A stretch of 64,000 bases of DNA from Candidatus Cloacimonadota bacterium (GCA_029781115.1 JAKOXG010000004.1:62001-126000), one strand, 5' to 3'; counted from the first letter of the stretch, positions 8,967 to 18,600 are shown. Notes: a model not told the origin generated them from the sequence alone. Translations and numbers: made by a program.

Positions 8967-10643
8967 ATGGCTTTTTTGGTTACCACTCAAGAAGAGATGG
9001 CCGCCCTGGGCTGGAGTGAGCTGGATATAATCCTCATCACCGGCGATGCTTATGTGGATCATCCCTCCTTTGGAACTGCTGTGATCGGCAGAGTTTTGGA
9101 GGCTAATGGCTTCAAAGTGGGCGTGATCGCTCAACCTGATTTGTCCAACGATGATGACCTCAAGCGCTTGGGGAGGCCACGCCTGTTTTTCGGCATCAGC
9201 AGCGGCAATATGGATTCCATGGTAAACCACTACACCGCCCAGCGCAAAATGCGCAACAACGACGCCTATTCGCCTGATGGAGAGATAGGCAAGCGCCCAA
9301 ACCGAGCCACCATCATCTATACCAATCATGTCAAACGCCTCTTCAAGGATGTCACCGTTGTCTTGGGCGGGATAGAAGCCTCGCTGCGACGTGTGGCTCA
9401 CTATGATTTTTGGCAGGACAAGGTGCGCGCCTCTGTCCTGGCAGACAGCAAGGCGGATATCATCGTTTACGGCATGGGGGAGAGGGCCAATGTGGAAATA
9501 GCTCAAGCACTGGATGCAGGCAAAAGCGCATCAGAGCTGCAAGACATCAGAGGAACCGTGGTCTTTGCCTCATCCGACGACGACGGCTCAAAGGGAGTGA
9601 TGCTGCCCTCCAATGTGGAATCCATAGATAAACTCAACTTCCACAAAGGCACCCAACTCTTTTGGCAACATCACCTTACCGAGGTGCTGTATCAGATAAA
9701 TGGCGGCAGACTGCTCAAACACAACCCGCCAGCAGAGACGCTTATACCTGCAGAACTGGAGAGCGTCTATGCCTTGCCCTTTGAGCGTGAGCCGCATCCC
9801 AGCTATGAGGGCAAGACTATCCCCGCTTTTGAACAGATCAAGAGCTCCATCACTTCACACCGGGGCTGCTATGGCGGCTGCAACTTTTGCACCATCGCTG
9901 CCCACCAAGGCAGGCGGATCAGCTCCAGAAGCAAAGCATCCATTCTGGAAGAAGCGACAAAACTGGCCAAACAGCACAGGGGCAAGAAGTTAACCATCAC
10001 GGATGTGGGCGGTCCCACGGCAAATATGTATGGTTCCCGTTGCAAGCTTGATTGGCCGGAGAGCTGCAAAAGGCGAAGCTGCCTCTATCCTGCCATCTGC
10101 CCCAATCTGGAGTACGATCAGCAGCTGCATCTTGATCTCTTGAGGGAGATCGAGCAAATTCCGGGCGTGGGCAATGTCTTTGTTGCCTCCGGTTTGCGGC
10201 ACGACATGGCGGTCGCCAGTTCGGCGTATATCCAGGCTTTGGCTACCAAATATGCGGGCGGAAGGCTGAAATTGGCACCTGAACACAGCGAAACCGAGGT
10301 GCTGAAGAAGATGGGTAAACCTTCCATAGACACATACATGAGCTTTTCCAACTCGTTTTTTCACTGCTGCAAAAAGGCAGGACTCAAGCGGCAAATCATC
10401 CCGTATCTGATCGTTGGCCACCCGGGTGCGAACCTGAACTCAGCAATCGCCATGCGAAAGTGGCTGATCAAAAACCGAATCAGGGTAGAGCAGGTGCAGG
10501 AATTTACACCCACACCCATGACCATCAGCACCTCTATGTATTACACCGGCCTGGATTTTGAGACAGGCAAGCCTATTCATGTCCCCAAACCGGCTGAGGT
10601 GAGAAAGCAAAAAGAGATCATCATGTGGCACAAGAAGCGGTAG
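8967..10643 (+). CDS. ygiQ: YgiQ-family radical SAM protein
   Basis: 558 residues, the shorter form of the YgiQ family. An N-terminal region with the signature LITGDAYVDHPSFG (23-36) precedes a radical SAM domain. The cluster cysteines are in CYGGCNFC (C301, C305, C308; CxxxCxxC). A cysteine-rich insert follows (CKLDWPESCKRRSCLYPAIC). Its molecular function is not established. The ATG at 8967 is the first in frame after a stop at 8943 and gives a family-like N-terminus. There is no Shine-Dalgarno, and the start is 6 nt after the terminator T-run of the cold-shock gene. Confidence 0.9.
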   Translation: MAFLVTTQEEMAALGWSELDIILITGDAYVDHPSFGTAVIGRVLEANGFKVGVIAQPDLSNDDDLKRLGRPRLFFGISSGNMDSMVNHYTAQRKMRNNDAYSPDGEIGKRPNRATIIYTNHVKRLFKDVTVVLGGIEASLRRVAHYDFWQDKVRASVLADSKADIIVYGMGERANVEIAQALDAGKSASELQDIRGTVVFASSDDDGSKGVMLPSNVESIDKLNFHKGTQLFWQHHLTEVLYQINGGRLLKHNPPAETLIPAELESVYALPFEREPHPSYEGKTIPAFEQIKSSITSHRGCYGGCNFCTIAAHQGRRISSRSKASILEEATKLAKQHRGKKLTITDVGGPTANMYGSRCKLDWPESCKRRSCLYPAICPNLEYDQQLHLDLLREIEQIPGVGNVFVASGLRHDMAVASSAYIQALATKYAGGRLKLAPEHSETEVLKKMGKPSIDTYMSFSNSFFHCCKKAGLKRQIIPYLIVGHPGANLNSAIAMRKWLIKNRIRVEQVQEFTPTPMTISTSMYYTGLDFETGKPIHVPKPAEVRKQKEIIMWHKKR

Positions 10644-10753
10644 TAACTTCCAGCGTCAAAATACTCGTAATTCTCACCCCTTTTGTTACCCTTCCTTTTT
10701 CCCAAAATAGTGCTCGTTTTCAGGACATAATTTGTTTGCAATAAACCATAATT

Positions 10754-11040
10754 TGCAAAACATTTGACTTTTCACGCCGGCTTGCCGCCCTCCAAAAGGT
10801 GCCTCAGCCCCTGCTCGGCTCCTCCTCCTAACTTACTACTTTCTTACTGCTTACTTGGTCGAGGAGCAAGAGGGTAGCAGGGAAGGAGTGGGGAGGCCGC
10901 ATGGAATGGGCATTTGAGGAGGGTCGAAAACGGCAGTTATGCGTGACCGATTGTTTCTTTGAGGTCAAATGTTGATTTTAGGCTTGCCTTTTCTGTTGTC
11001 GAGACTCAGCAATTAATTCCTACTAAATTGGTAGGTGAAT
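10754..11040 (+). repeat. Dispersed intergenic repeat, copy A (forward)
   Basis: A copy of a roughly 290-bp family (others at 33025-33317, 50338-50625, 60346-60637). From left to right: a CATTTGACTTTT box (10760-10771), an imperfect hairpin of about 130 nt (GCCTC near 10801 to GAGGC near 10898) with loop core CTTACTACTTTCTTACTGC, a conserved GGAATGGGCATTTGAGGAGG, the box GGTCAAATGTTGATTTT (about 10961-10978), and a small hairpin CCTAC...GTAGG (about 11019-11035). Homology with copy C may extend left to ATAAACC at 10741. It fills most of the gap between convergent genes (10644-11054). No ORF is conserved. Confidence 0.85.
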
Positions 11041-11054
11041 TGCGGTGATTGAAA

Positions 11055-12770
11055 TCAGAGGGGGCGGCTGCTGAGAATAGACCTGAATTCAGGGGAAAAG
11101 ACGCTATTGGGGTATTGTTTGAGAAATTCCCGGGCTTGCCGTTGCTGTTCGCTGCTGCTTGTTTCCAGTAGCAGAGCCAAAAGTGCAGAATATTCCTTGG
11201 CGATTGGGTCTTGCCAATCATGTGCCAAGATAGCGAGTGCTTTGTCCCTCTGATCAAATTCCAGAGCCCATTGCAGCGCCAAGATCATCAGCTCTTCATC
11301 CGGGTCTTCGGCAAAAATCTCAGCCAACATGTCGATGGCGTTGTGATCTTGCAGCAGGTAAGTTCGATAGGAATCCAGGAAATGGGTTTTGCCACTCTCT
11401 GAGAGGTTTAGCAGGTGCATCATCAGGTAAATGGAGTCGTTTGTATATTTGCCTTCGGGGCGGTGGATGATTTGCTCGTTCATGAGGCTGTCGGCGAGCT
11501 CTATCTCGTTTTCAAATAAGGCAATGAGGAAGATGTAGTGCTCTTTTTGCTCGGCGAAGTTTGGGTCGCTTATTCTACTGAGAATGGATTTGGCTGTCTC
11601 CAAATCTTGGTTCAGGATGTTGAGGCGCGCTGTTTCCACCTCTATTTCTGCGAGTTGGTTGGTGGATCTGGTGTATTCCTTGGCTTGGTTCAACCATTCT
11701 ATAGCTTGCTCAGGATCGTGGGAAAAACTTAAGGTTAGCTCGCTCTTGAGCTTACGTGCGGAATAGCCCACGCTACTACGCCAACGGTTCTGGGGCAGAT
11801 TGAGCAGCGAATCTTGGATTACGACAGTGACAAGGGAGTCCGCCAGCTGGTAGTCCAGGTTGCGATGGGCGATGGTTGCGCGGTTGAAGAGGTATTGGGT
11901 TTTGCGAAAAACGTCTGATTCTATGGTTTCCAGATATTCAAAAGCCAGGTAGGCGACCTCATCCTGACGTGAACTAAACTGTTGATTGGCAAAGTTTACC
12001 AGCTTGTCCGGAGAGAGTCTCTTGTAGACGTCCAAGGCTTGGGCAAAGTCTTTGCGTTGCACCAAAACGCCGGCCAAAAGCTCTTTCAGCACGATGCCGG
12101 AGCTGCTATAGGCTTTGTCTCTGATCACGTCTATCAGGGTGCTATCCGCTCCCAGAATGGTTTTGCATTGATTGTTGACGAAGTAGAGATTGGCGGGATT
12201 GCGTTCCAACCAGCTCAAGTATTCATTTAAAGCCAGCTCATATCGCTGAGCGTAGAGGGCGCTGTTGGCGTATTCCAAAGCGAAGAGGTTGGGGTCGTTA
12301 AAGTTATTTCTGCCAAGCTGATAAATCCTTTGCACATATTCAAAAAAGCCTCTGCGTTCATAATAGGAAGCGATGGTTCTGTATCTATTTTGATCGTTGG
12401 GATTCATGGAGATGCTGCGCAGGACTTTGGGCCAGGCTTCCTCTGCTTGGCCTCTATAAACCAAGATCTGTATCTGATGATCCAACAGGGTGATAGGTGC
12501 CAAATACGCCCCATATCTATCCAGGACTTCTTCCGCTTTGTCCACATTGCCGGTCATGTAAGCGATATTGAGGAGCTGCATGATGGCGGTTTGGTCGGTG
12601 GGAACCAGTTCCAAGACTTGCTTATAGAGGTTTTCCGCCTGTGTGTATTGCCTCATGGAATAGTAATTTTGCGCTTGTTGCAAAAGGATTTGCCGTTGGT
12701 CATACTGTCCCCAAAGCAGGCTGCCAAAGCTGCATAGCAACAGGATTAAGGCGAGAAAGCGGTATTTCAT
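11055..12770 (-). CDS. Exported TPR-repeat protein
   Basis: 571 residues with a signal peptide (about 1-21, LLWGQ) and then tetratricopeptide-type helical repeats. The clearest is at 27-80 (AQNYYSMRQYTQAENLYKQV...PTDQTAIMQLLNIAYMTG), with degenerate ones through about 560. It probably acts as a periplasmic or surface scaffold. Its ATG overlaps the stop of the upstream 1075-residue gene by 4 nt (12767-12770), so translation is coupled and the two products may work together. Confidence 0.75.
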   Translation of the reverse strand: MKYRFLALILLLCSFGSLLWGQYDQRQILLQQAQNYYSMRQYTQAENLYKQVLELVPTDQTAIMQLLNIAYMTGNVDKAEEVLDRYGAYLAPITLLDHQIQILVYRGQAEEAWPKVLRSISMNPNDQNRYRTIASYYERRGFFEYVQRIYQLGRNNFNDPNLFALEYANSALYAQRYELALNEYLSWLERNPANLYFVNNQCKTILGADSTLIDVIRDKAYSSSGIVLKELLAGVLVQRKDFAQALDVYKRLSPDKLVNFANQQFSSRQDEVAYLAFEYLETIESDVFRKTQYLFNRATIAHRNLDYQLADSLVTVVIQDSLLNLPQNRWRSSVGYSARKLKSELTLSFSHDPEQAIEWLNQAKEYTRSTNQLAEIEVETARLNILNQDLETAKSILSRISDPNFAEQKEHYIFLIALFENEIELADSLMNEQIIHRPEGKYTNDSIYLMMHLLNLSESGKTHFLDSYRTYLLQDHNAIDMLAEIFAEDPDEELMILALQWALEFDQRDKALAILAHDWQDPIAKEYSALLALLLETSSSEQQRQAREFLKQYPNSVFSPEFRSILSSRPL

Positions 12771-15700
12771 TGGGCTTGATCCGAGAGTAGCTTGAGATAT
12801 TTGATGATCACCTGCTGCCAGGCGTTGGGCAGGCTTTTGTAGCTGTCATCGAGCATGGCGGCTCTTCTTAGCTGTTGCAAATCCATCTGGGAGGCGTCGG
12901 AGGGGAATTGTTGCTTGGCGGTTTCAGCCTTTCTCTTTTGGGTGGTATCTCGTTTATTGATAGAGCGTTGCGCATCGAGCAGACGCGAGATGATATTCTC
13001 CTGACGTCTCATGATGTCCGGATTGAGCTGATTTGATCTCAGTTGCCGTGCCACGGCTTCCGCTTCTTCGATGATCTGTTTGATGGTGTTGGCTTGCTTT
13101 TGTGCCTCAGGATCGTTTTGCAGTGCGCGTTTGAGGTTGTCAGCCAAACGCTGTTGATCGGAAGCCAGTTTTTGCACCTGTTGCTGCATGGCGGCATCCA
13201 TGCGTCCGCCCTGCTCCTGGAGCTGCTTCAGCAGAGCTTGGGTGAGCATATTCATCATCATCTGCTCCTGTCCCATCTGCTGCAACATCTGCATCAGGGA
13301 TTGCATTCCGCCGCCGCTGCCACTGCCGCTGGAAGCGTTGTTCAGAGCCTGCATGAGGTCGTAGACCATCAGATTGAGCCCTTTGAGGATGTTTGTCATC
13401 TGCTGCGGCAACTGATAGTATTGCATTTCAGATACTTGGATGAAGAGGTCGCGGTAGGCGTTGTTGGTGTCGTTGAGGTCCAAGTAAAACTTGGGCGGCA
13501 CAAACATGCTGACTTGGGGTGTGCTGAAGAATTTGTTGATAAGTATCTGCAGGCCATCATATTGAGCGATCAGCTCCTGCATGATGGGGTAGGGGTCTTT
13601 GCCCAGGCGTTCCTGCAATTTCTCGTGGTTGGTGGAAAAGATGAGGAGCTCTCGGACGGCGCGCTGCATGGCGGCGGTGACTTCTTGCTGACTTTGGCCG
13701 CCCATGGATTGCTTCATTTCGTTCATCTTGAGCGTGAAGCGGCGCATCTTTTGCAAGGCTGATTCCATATTCGCTTGGGCTTCGGAGCGCTTGTTGCTTC
13801 GCAGGTTTTGGGAACTGCTTTGCATGTCTGATTCCGGTCTGCTCTGCTGCATGTCCTGTTTGAGCTGCTCAAGTTGCTGTTTGATGTCACGATCTTTATT
13901 GGGATCCAGCATCTTGTTCAGGTCTTCCAGTGCTTCTTTCAGGTCTTGATAGCTGGAGCCGATGTTGTCCTGATCGGTGGCCAGGTTTTCCGGCTTGTTG
14001 CCGGGATCCGAGGTTCTGTCTTTGAGGGCTTGCTGGCTCTTTTCGATCTCAGAAGCCATCTGCAAAGCCTTTTCCATGGCTTGTTCCTTCTTGATGCTTT
14101 CCAGCAAATCCAGAGTCTGGTCGATACGATCCATAAAGTCTTGCATGCTGAACTTGAAGTTTTCCATGGCTTTGCGCAGTTCTTCGGGATTCATCCTCTC
14201 CAAAGCCTGGTTCATCTTGTCCATGGCGGCTCGGAGCTCGTCGTTGGCGATCTCTTCCATCAGCTCCTGTATCTTCTGCATCTTCTGCAGGACGTCCTCG
14301 GAGAGAGCCTGATGGTTTTGCAATTGATTGATCAAATCTTGGAAATCTTCAGCCAGGTTGTCCACCTGATCCGCCAAATCCTCCTGCTTTTCCATCAAGT
14401 CCTGAAGCTGCTTTTTGTCTTCCCAGTCGGTCTGTGGGTCTTTGAGCAGTTCCCGGCGTTTTTGCTCGAACTCCTCTTGCAGGTCTTTAGCCTGTTCCAT
14501 TGCGCTCTGGAGCTCGCTGGTCTTGAGGTTTTCCTTCTGCTCGATTTCCTGATAAATCTCGGCGATGGAAGGGAAACGCGCTACATAGCGGGCGCTCTCT
14601 GCCTTTTGGTGCATGGGCGAATTGTCCCAAACCTGCATCCAGTAAGTGACTCTGTCACCGGGGAACAGGCCAAAAGGAGCGAGGTCGAAGACGTAATCCA
14701 GATTGATGATTTTGCCGGGGATGATGCTTTTGATGGTAATGTTCTGAGCAGGGGCGTCGTTGATCTGATACAACAGTTGCAGGTCACGCAAGCCAAAGTC
14801 GTCATTGGCACTCACGATCAGGGGTATGTTCATTCTCTGATCCAGCACCGTGTCCTTGGCGGGGAAGAGGATTCTGATCTCCGGCGGAGAGTCGGTGATG
14901 ATGTTGATGCTCTTCTCTTCCGGACGGTTTTTGCGGCCTAAAGCGTCGGTGAGTTCCAGATACCAGGTCTCGGCTTTCTGCACTCTAAACTGGGTGCTAA
15001 AGCTGTTGCCGCTGCCTTTCAGGGGCAGGGTGCGTCCGTCTGAAAAGCGCATCTGGGCTTGCTTGATGGGGATGTTGGTCTGGATGTTCAGGTTTACCAA
15101 GCTGTGCAGAAAAGCCTCGATATTGCCCTGAGAAAGCGTGTCAACCACGGCGCTCAAGCCTGTGTAAGCCGGAGGTGTTACGGTAGTCCTCCATTGGCGG
15201 GCGTAAGGTTCGTCCAGACAGGTGATTTTGAAAGTGTCGCTGGTGGCGACGGAGTTTGTGATGTAGTATTCGATGTCTGTTTCTACAGAATTGAAAAGGT
15301 AACGCCAATCCGTGAGGGCTAACTCTCTGAACATCTTGTCGTAGCGGAAATAGAGCTTGTGTTCCAACCTCGTTTCGGGGTTCAGCACCTCGATCAAGAC
15401 TTCCTGGCCACGGCCGATGGTGATATTGCCGGGAGTGACTTCCAGGGTTTCTTTGTAGACTATGCTTTGGGGTCTGTTGGTGTAAAACTGTTTGATGGCT
15501 AAGCTGAAGGAATCCCAAGACATAGCCCAAAAGGTGATGGTACCCACAAGAAAGAAGAGGAGGAAGAAGATTTGGGTGATGTTGAACCAGGGTGGAGGCT
15601 TGAGCTGATGTTCCTCTGCACGTTTATCTGCGGCGATGGCTAAGATTTCTATTACTTCAGGGCTCTCTTTTTGCTCCCTCAGCTCGTAGAGGTTTTGGAA

Positions 15701-15994
15701 GATGTCGTCGTCATTACCGGCAGTGATGTCCATCCAGCGGGCGGTTTTGAGGTCGTTCCAAAGCGTATTATAAGCTCTGAGCAATAGGAAGATGCAGAAA
15801 AGTGCCGTGCCCGTGCGCAGGGTCATGTTGATATAGGGGAGCACGGTGGCGCGCTGGCCAAAACCCAGCCAAGAGATGTAGTAGATGTGTATGGAAGCGA
15901 GAAAGATCAGCAGGCATGCGATCACAGCTCTGCCCATGAGAGCTGAATTGAACTTGAGTTTGTACCGCTTGAGAGCTCTCTCAAAGAGGGTCAT
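12767..15994 (-). CDS. Large membrane-anchored coiled-coil protein (DUF4175-like)
   Basis: 1075 residues. Membrane segments near 20-42, 52-72 and 147-167 are followed by a beta-rich, Ig-like region (about 190-480), a very long helical/coiled-coil region (about 480-770) and a Met/Gln-rich low-complexity part (about 860-940, e.g. MQQMGQEQMMMNML). The layout resembles DUF4175 proteins of unknown role, but I am not certain of the family. It is 30 nt downstream of a solute-binding lipoprotein gene and overlaps a TPR gene by 4 nt. It may be a large envelope scaffold (inference). Confidence 0.7.
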   Translation of the reverse strand: MTLFERALKRYKLKFNSALMGRAVIACLLIFLASIHIYYISWLGFGQRATVLPYINMTLRTGTALFCIFLLLRAYNTLWNDLKTARWMDITAGNDDDIFQNLYELREQKESPEVIEILAIAADKRAEEHQLKPPPWFNITQIFFLLFFLVGTITFWAMSWDSFSLAIKQFYTNRPQSIVYKETLEVTPGNITIGRGQEVLIEVLNPETRLEHKLYFRYDKMFRELALTDWRYLFNSVETDIEYYITNSVATSDTFKITCLDEPYARQWRTTVTPPAYTGLSAVVDTLSQGNIEAFLHSLVNLNIQTNIPIKQAQMRFSDGRTLPLKGSGNSFSTQFRVQKAETWYLELTDALGRKNRPEEKSINIITDSPPEIRILFPAKDTVLDQRMNIPLIVSANDDFGLRDLQLLYQINDAPAQNITIKSIIPGKIINLDYVFDLAPFGLFPGDRVTYWMQVWDNSPMHQKAESARYVARFPSIAEIYQEIEQKENLKTSELQSAMEQAKDLQEEFEQKRRELLKDPQTDWEDKKQLQDLMEKQEDLADQVDNLAEDFQDLINQLQNHQALSEDVLQKMQKIQELMEEIANDELRAAMDKMNQALERMNPEELRKAMENFKFSMQDFMDRIDQTLDLLESIKKEQAMEKALQMASEIEKSQQALKDRTSDPGNKPENLATDQDNIGSSYQDLKEALEDLNKMLDPNKDRDIKQQLEQLKQDMQQSRPESDMQSSSQNLRSNKRSEAQANMESALQKMRRFTLKMNEMKQSMGGQSQQEVTAAMQRAVRELLIFSTNHEKLQERLGKDPYPIMQELIAQYDGLQILINKFFSTPQVSMFVPPKFYLDLNDTNNAYRDLFIQVSEMQYYQLPQQMTNILKGLNLMVYDLMQALNNASSGSGSGGGMQSLMQMLQQMGQEQMMMNMLTQALLKQLQEQGGRMDAAMQQQVQKLASDQQRLADNLKRALQNDPEAQKQANTIKQIIEEAEAVARQLRSNQLNPDIMRRQENIISRLLDAQRSINKRDTTQKRKAETAKQQFPSDASQMDLQQLRRAAMLDDSYKSLPNAWQQVIIKYLKLLSDQAQ

Positions 15995-16024
15995 CGTTGT
16001 TTCAACCTTCCTAAGCTGATGCTA

Positions 16025-17293
16025 CTAACCTTGCTCTTCCTTGATGAGCTCGGCAAACTTGGCCGCAGCTTGATCCAGTGCTTCCTTGGGGGTAAGCACC
16101 TTCTTGAACGCTTTTTCCAGATAGTCCTTGAGCTGTTGTCTGGCTTCAAACCAAGCACCCATCTGGGGCTCGAAAATAGCGTTTTCGAGCTGAGCGAAGA
16201 TGGCTTCAAACTGGGGAGATTCTGCCAGGAAATCACGTAAGATATCCGTCTTCAGTGCACTTTTCCGTAGTGGCATGTAACAGGTTCTGGCGCTCCATTC
16301 GGCGGTTTGCTCGGTGTCTGTGAACCATTTGATAAACTTCCAGGCTGCCTCTTCACGTCTCTTGTCACCGCTTTTGAAGATAACGATGTTGGCTCCACTG
16401 ATGGCGCTCTTGTTGGTGCGATAGGTGGGCAGAGGAGCGTAGCCGATATTGAAGTTGATGGGTTGTTGCCTCATGTGAGTTATGGATACGCTGGAACCCT
16501 CATACATGGCCACAATGCCGGCCATGAAGTCGTTCTGACCATCATAGGCTTGGGTCTGATAGACGCTTTTGTCTTTGTGCAGAAGGTCGGTCAGATAGGT
16601 GAGCGCTTCCACGCCCTCAGGGCTGTTCAAAGTTGGTTTGCCGTTTTCGTCTATGATTTCTCCGCCTGCCTGGCTCAACAGGTTGATAAACTGCCATTCG
16701 TTGGGGACGTAGTTGGTGCCGTAAGTTCCTCTGGGCTTGCCGTCTTTGGTGAAGATGCGGCAGTAGTCCCTAAACTCATCCCAAGTGGCAGGGAAGTGGT
16801 TGGGATCAAGCCCGGCGCGGTAGAACATATCCTTGTTATAGAAATAGGCTCTCACGCTTTTGTTGAAAGGCCAAGACCAGATGCTATCCTGATAGGTGAT
16901 GGATTGGAGAAAGACAGGGTAGATGTCCTGCAGGTATTCATCGGTAAAGTCTTCGTCGTTGGCGATCAGGTCGCTGATGTTGACCAATACGCCTGAGGCG
17001 ACGTATTTGGAAGTCCAGGATTCAAATACCTGAGCGATGTCTGGCTGCTTTTTGGCTTGGATGGAGGCCATCAGCTTTTGGCTGAGAGCTGTGTAGCTGC
17101 TGATGGGATTGGCGACCACCTCCACTTCATTTTGGCTGCGGTTGAAACGGATGATCATGTCTGTGAGCACATCTCCCAGGGGGCCGCTCAGTCCGTGCCA
17201 AAAGGTGATCTTCACTTTACTGCTCTGGGTGGTCTTGGAGCAAGCACCAAGTATCAACACCAGAAGCATCAGGATAATGGTAAACTTACGCAT
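16025..17293 (-). CDS. ABC-type sugar solute-binding lipoprotein (family 1)
   Basis: 422 residues. The lipobox LILGAC puts the lipidated Cys at 18. The mature part has the family 1 (MalE/UgpB-like) pattern: ITFWHGLSG near 30, IPDIAQVFESW-like ligand loop near 85, WPFNKSVRAYFYNKDMF near 145 and MAGIVAMYEGSS near 265. It should deliver a sugar or glycerol-phosphate-type ligand to an ABC importer. No permease or ATPase gene is near, so it is orphan here. The next gene begins 30 nt downstream. Confidence 0.85.
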   Translation of the reverse strand: MRKFTIILMLLVLILGACSKTTQSSKVKITFWHGLSGPLGDVLTDMIIRFNRSQNEVEVVANPISSYTALSQKLMASIQAKKQPDIAQVFESWTSKYVASGVLVNISDLIANDEDFTDEYLQDIYPVFLQSITYQDSIWSWPFNKSVRAYFYNKDMFYRAGLDPNHFPATWDEFRDYCRIFTKDGKPRGTYGTNYVPNEWQFINLLSQAGGEIIDENGKPTLNSPEGVEALTYLTDLLHKDKSVYQTQAYDGQNDFMAGIVAMYEGSSVSITHMRQQPINFNIGYAPLPTYRTNKSAISGANIVIFKSGDKRREEAAWKFIKWFTDTEQTAEWSARTCYMPLRKSALKTDILRDFLAESPQFEAIFAQLENAIFEPQMGAWFEARQQLKDYLEKAFKKVLTPKEALDQAAAKFAELIKEEQG

Positions 17294-17398
17294 TTATCAA
17301 AACTCCATTTCTTATGTATCTATCTTTGAGTGCACAACTATGACAGACTCTGCTGGAAGTCAATAGATTTGTTTGTCCGTATAAGTGCAAGATGCTGT

Positions 17399-18427
17399 TT
17401 ATAGAGGTAGAGACACTCGCTGTCCGTTTTTGGCAGAGAGGTAGATGGCTTGGATGATCTCTACAGATTTGCGGCCATCACGACCATCCGTGGAAGGAGT
17501 ATCTCTGCCCAGAAGCACGTCTATCACGTTGCGATAATAGGGGTTGTGACCAAAGCCATAGATGTTTGGGGGCTGGTAGTTTGTATCCATAACGATGCGG
17601 TCGTCGTCATCATAATCTTCAAATTCCCAGTGCTCGATCTTGTTCACAGCCACGCCGCCCACCTTTACCGTGCCCTTTTCACCGATGATGGTGATGGAGC
17701 CTTCAAAGTTTTTGGGGTAGGTGAGCATGGTCACGTTGATGGTAGCGATGACACCGTTGCGGAAGTGCAAGATGGCAGAGCCGGAATCTTCAGCTTCGAT
17801 GTTTCTGGCCAGTGTGGCAGTGTAAGCCATCACGCTGTCCACGCTGCCCAAGAGCCAATACATGGCATCTACATAGTGGCTGGCTTGGTTCATGAAGGCA
17901 CCGCCGTCAAACTCCCAGGTGCCGCGCCACTTTTCGGCATCATAATACTGCTGGGGTCTTTGCCAGAAGACGTTGGATTGGGCAACGTAAATCTGCCCAA
18001 AACGCTTTTTGTCCACAGCACGCTTGAGCAGTTGCAGAGTGGCGTTGAGCCTGTTTTGTTTCACTACAAAGAGGGGGACATTGTTCAGATCACAGGCTTT
18101 GATCAGGCTATCGGCTTGGTCGATGCTGATGCCCATGGGCTTTTCGGTGATCACAGCAGCCTTGCTATTGGCCACATCCACGCCGATCCTGGAGTGGACT
18201 CCGCTTGGAGTGCAGATGCTCACTGCATCGAGGTTTTCCTTTTTCAGCATCTCATGATAATCAGTATAGAAGCTCTTAATTCCGTATTCTTTGGCTGCGG
18301 CTTCAGCCTTGGAGGGGATGATGTCCGCCACCGCCACAAATTCTGCTTCAGGGATTTGGGAGACAGCGTCAAAGTGGTTCTTGGATATGCGTCCACAGCC
18401 GATCAATCCGAGTTTGATTTTTTCCAT
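17399..18427 (-). CDS. Gfo/Idh/MocA oxidoreductase, WlbA/WbpB-like
   Basis: 342 residues. An N-terminal Rossmann domain (LGLIGCGRISKNHF, about 6-19) carries the family EKPMG motif near 95. The C-terminal domain has WRGTWEFDGGAFMNQASHYVD around 165-185 and FEGSITIIGEKGTVKVGG around 240, which closely match UDP-N-acetylglucosamine(uronate) 3-dehydrogenases of the WlbA/WbpB type. It therefore probably oxidises a UDP-sugar at C3 on the way to a di-amino uronic acid. The partner aminotransferase and acetyltransferase are not in the window. It is divergent from the glycosyltransferase cluster. Confidence 0.8.
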   Translation of the reverse strand: MEKIKLGLIGCGRISKNHFDAVSQIPEAEFVAVADIIPSKAEAAAKEYGIKSFYTDYHEMLKKENLDAVSICTPSGVHSRIGVDVANSKAAVITEKPMGISIDQADSLIKACDLNNVPLFVVKQNRLNATLQLLKRAVDKKRFGQIYVAQSNVFWQRPQQYYDAEKWRGTWEFDGGAFMNQASHYVDAMYWLLGSVDSVMAYTATLARNIEAEDSGSAILHFRNGVIATINVTMLTYPKNFEGSITIIGEKGTVKVGGVAVNKIEHWEFEDYDDDDRIVMDTNYQPPNIYGFGHNPYYRNVIDVLLGRDTPSTDGRDGRKSVEIIQAIYLSAKNGQRVSLPL

Positions 18428-18570
18428 TCGTCTTTCTCCAGATAATTACAAAATAGGGCTCGCCTTTCAGCATGCCAAAAAGTGAGCTTTAGACCATCTT
18501 TTAGGAGATAAGGTTTTTGGCAAGAATTTTCTTTTGGATCAGCAAATAAGCCGCGGGCTCAATTCTCCAA

Positions 18571-18600
18571 TTGACAAAAAAGCCCTCTTTATATATGGGG
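18571..18600 (+). promoter_or_regulatory. Promoter candidate for the glycosyltransferase cluster
   Basis: TTGACA (18571-18576), then 15 nt, then TATATGGGG (18592-18600). The geometry matches the cold-shock and tetR promoters. The start codon at 18606 is only 5 nt past this box, so the transcript could be leaderless if this promoter is the real one. Confidence 0.45.

Noticed and set aside
10754-11040. Repeat copies as a CRISPR array or an insertion sequence
   Set aside because: Copies are tens of kb apart with no spacer pattern, and there is no transposase frame or clear terminal inverted repeat.
13874-14941. A 355-codon open frame on the plus strand
   Set aside because: It is antisense to the Gln/Leu/Glu-rich coiled coil of the 1075-residue protein; such repeats leave the opposite strand open. 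The translation is His/Leu/Val-rich and has no family features.
17450-18445. A 331-codon open frame on the plus strand
   Set aside because: Antisense to the WlbA-like gene, which has clear family motifs.
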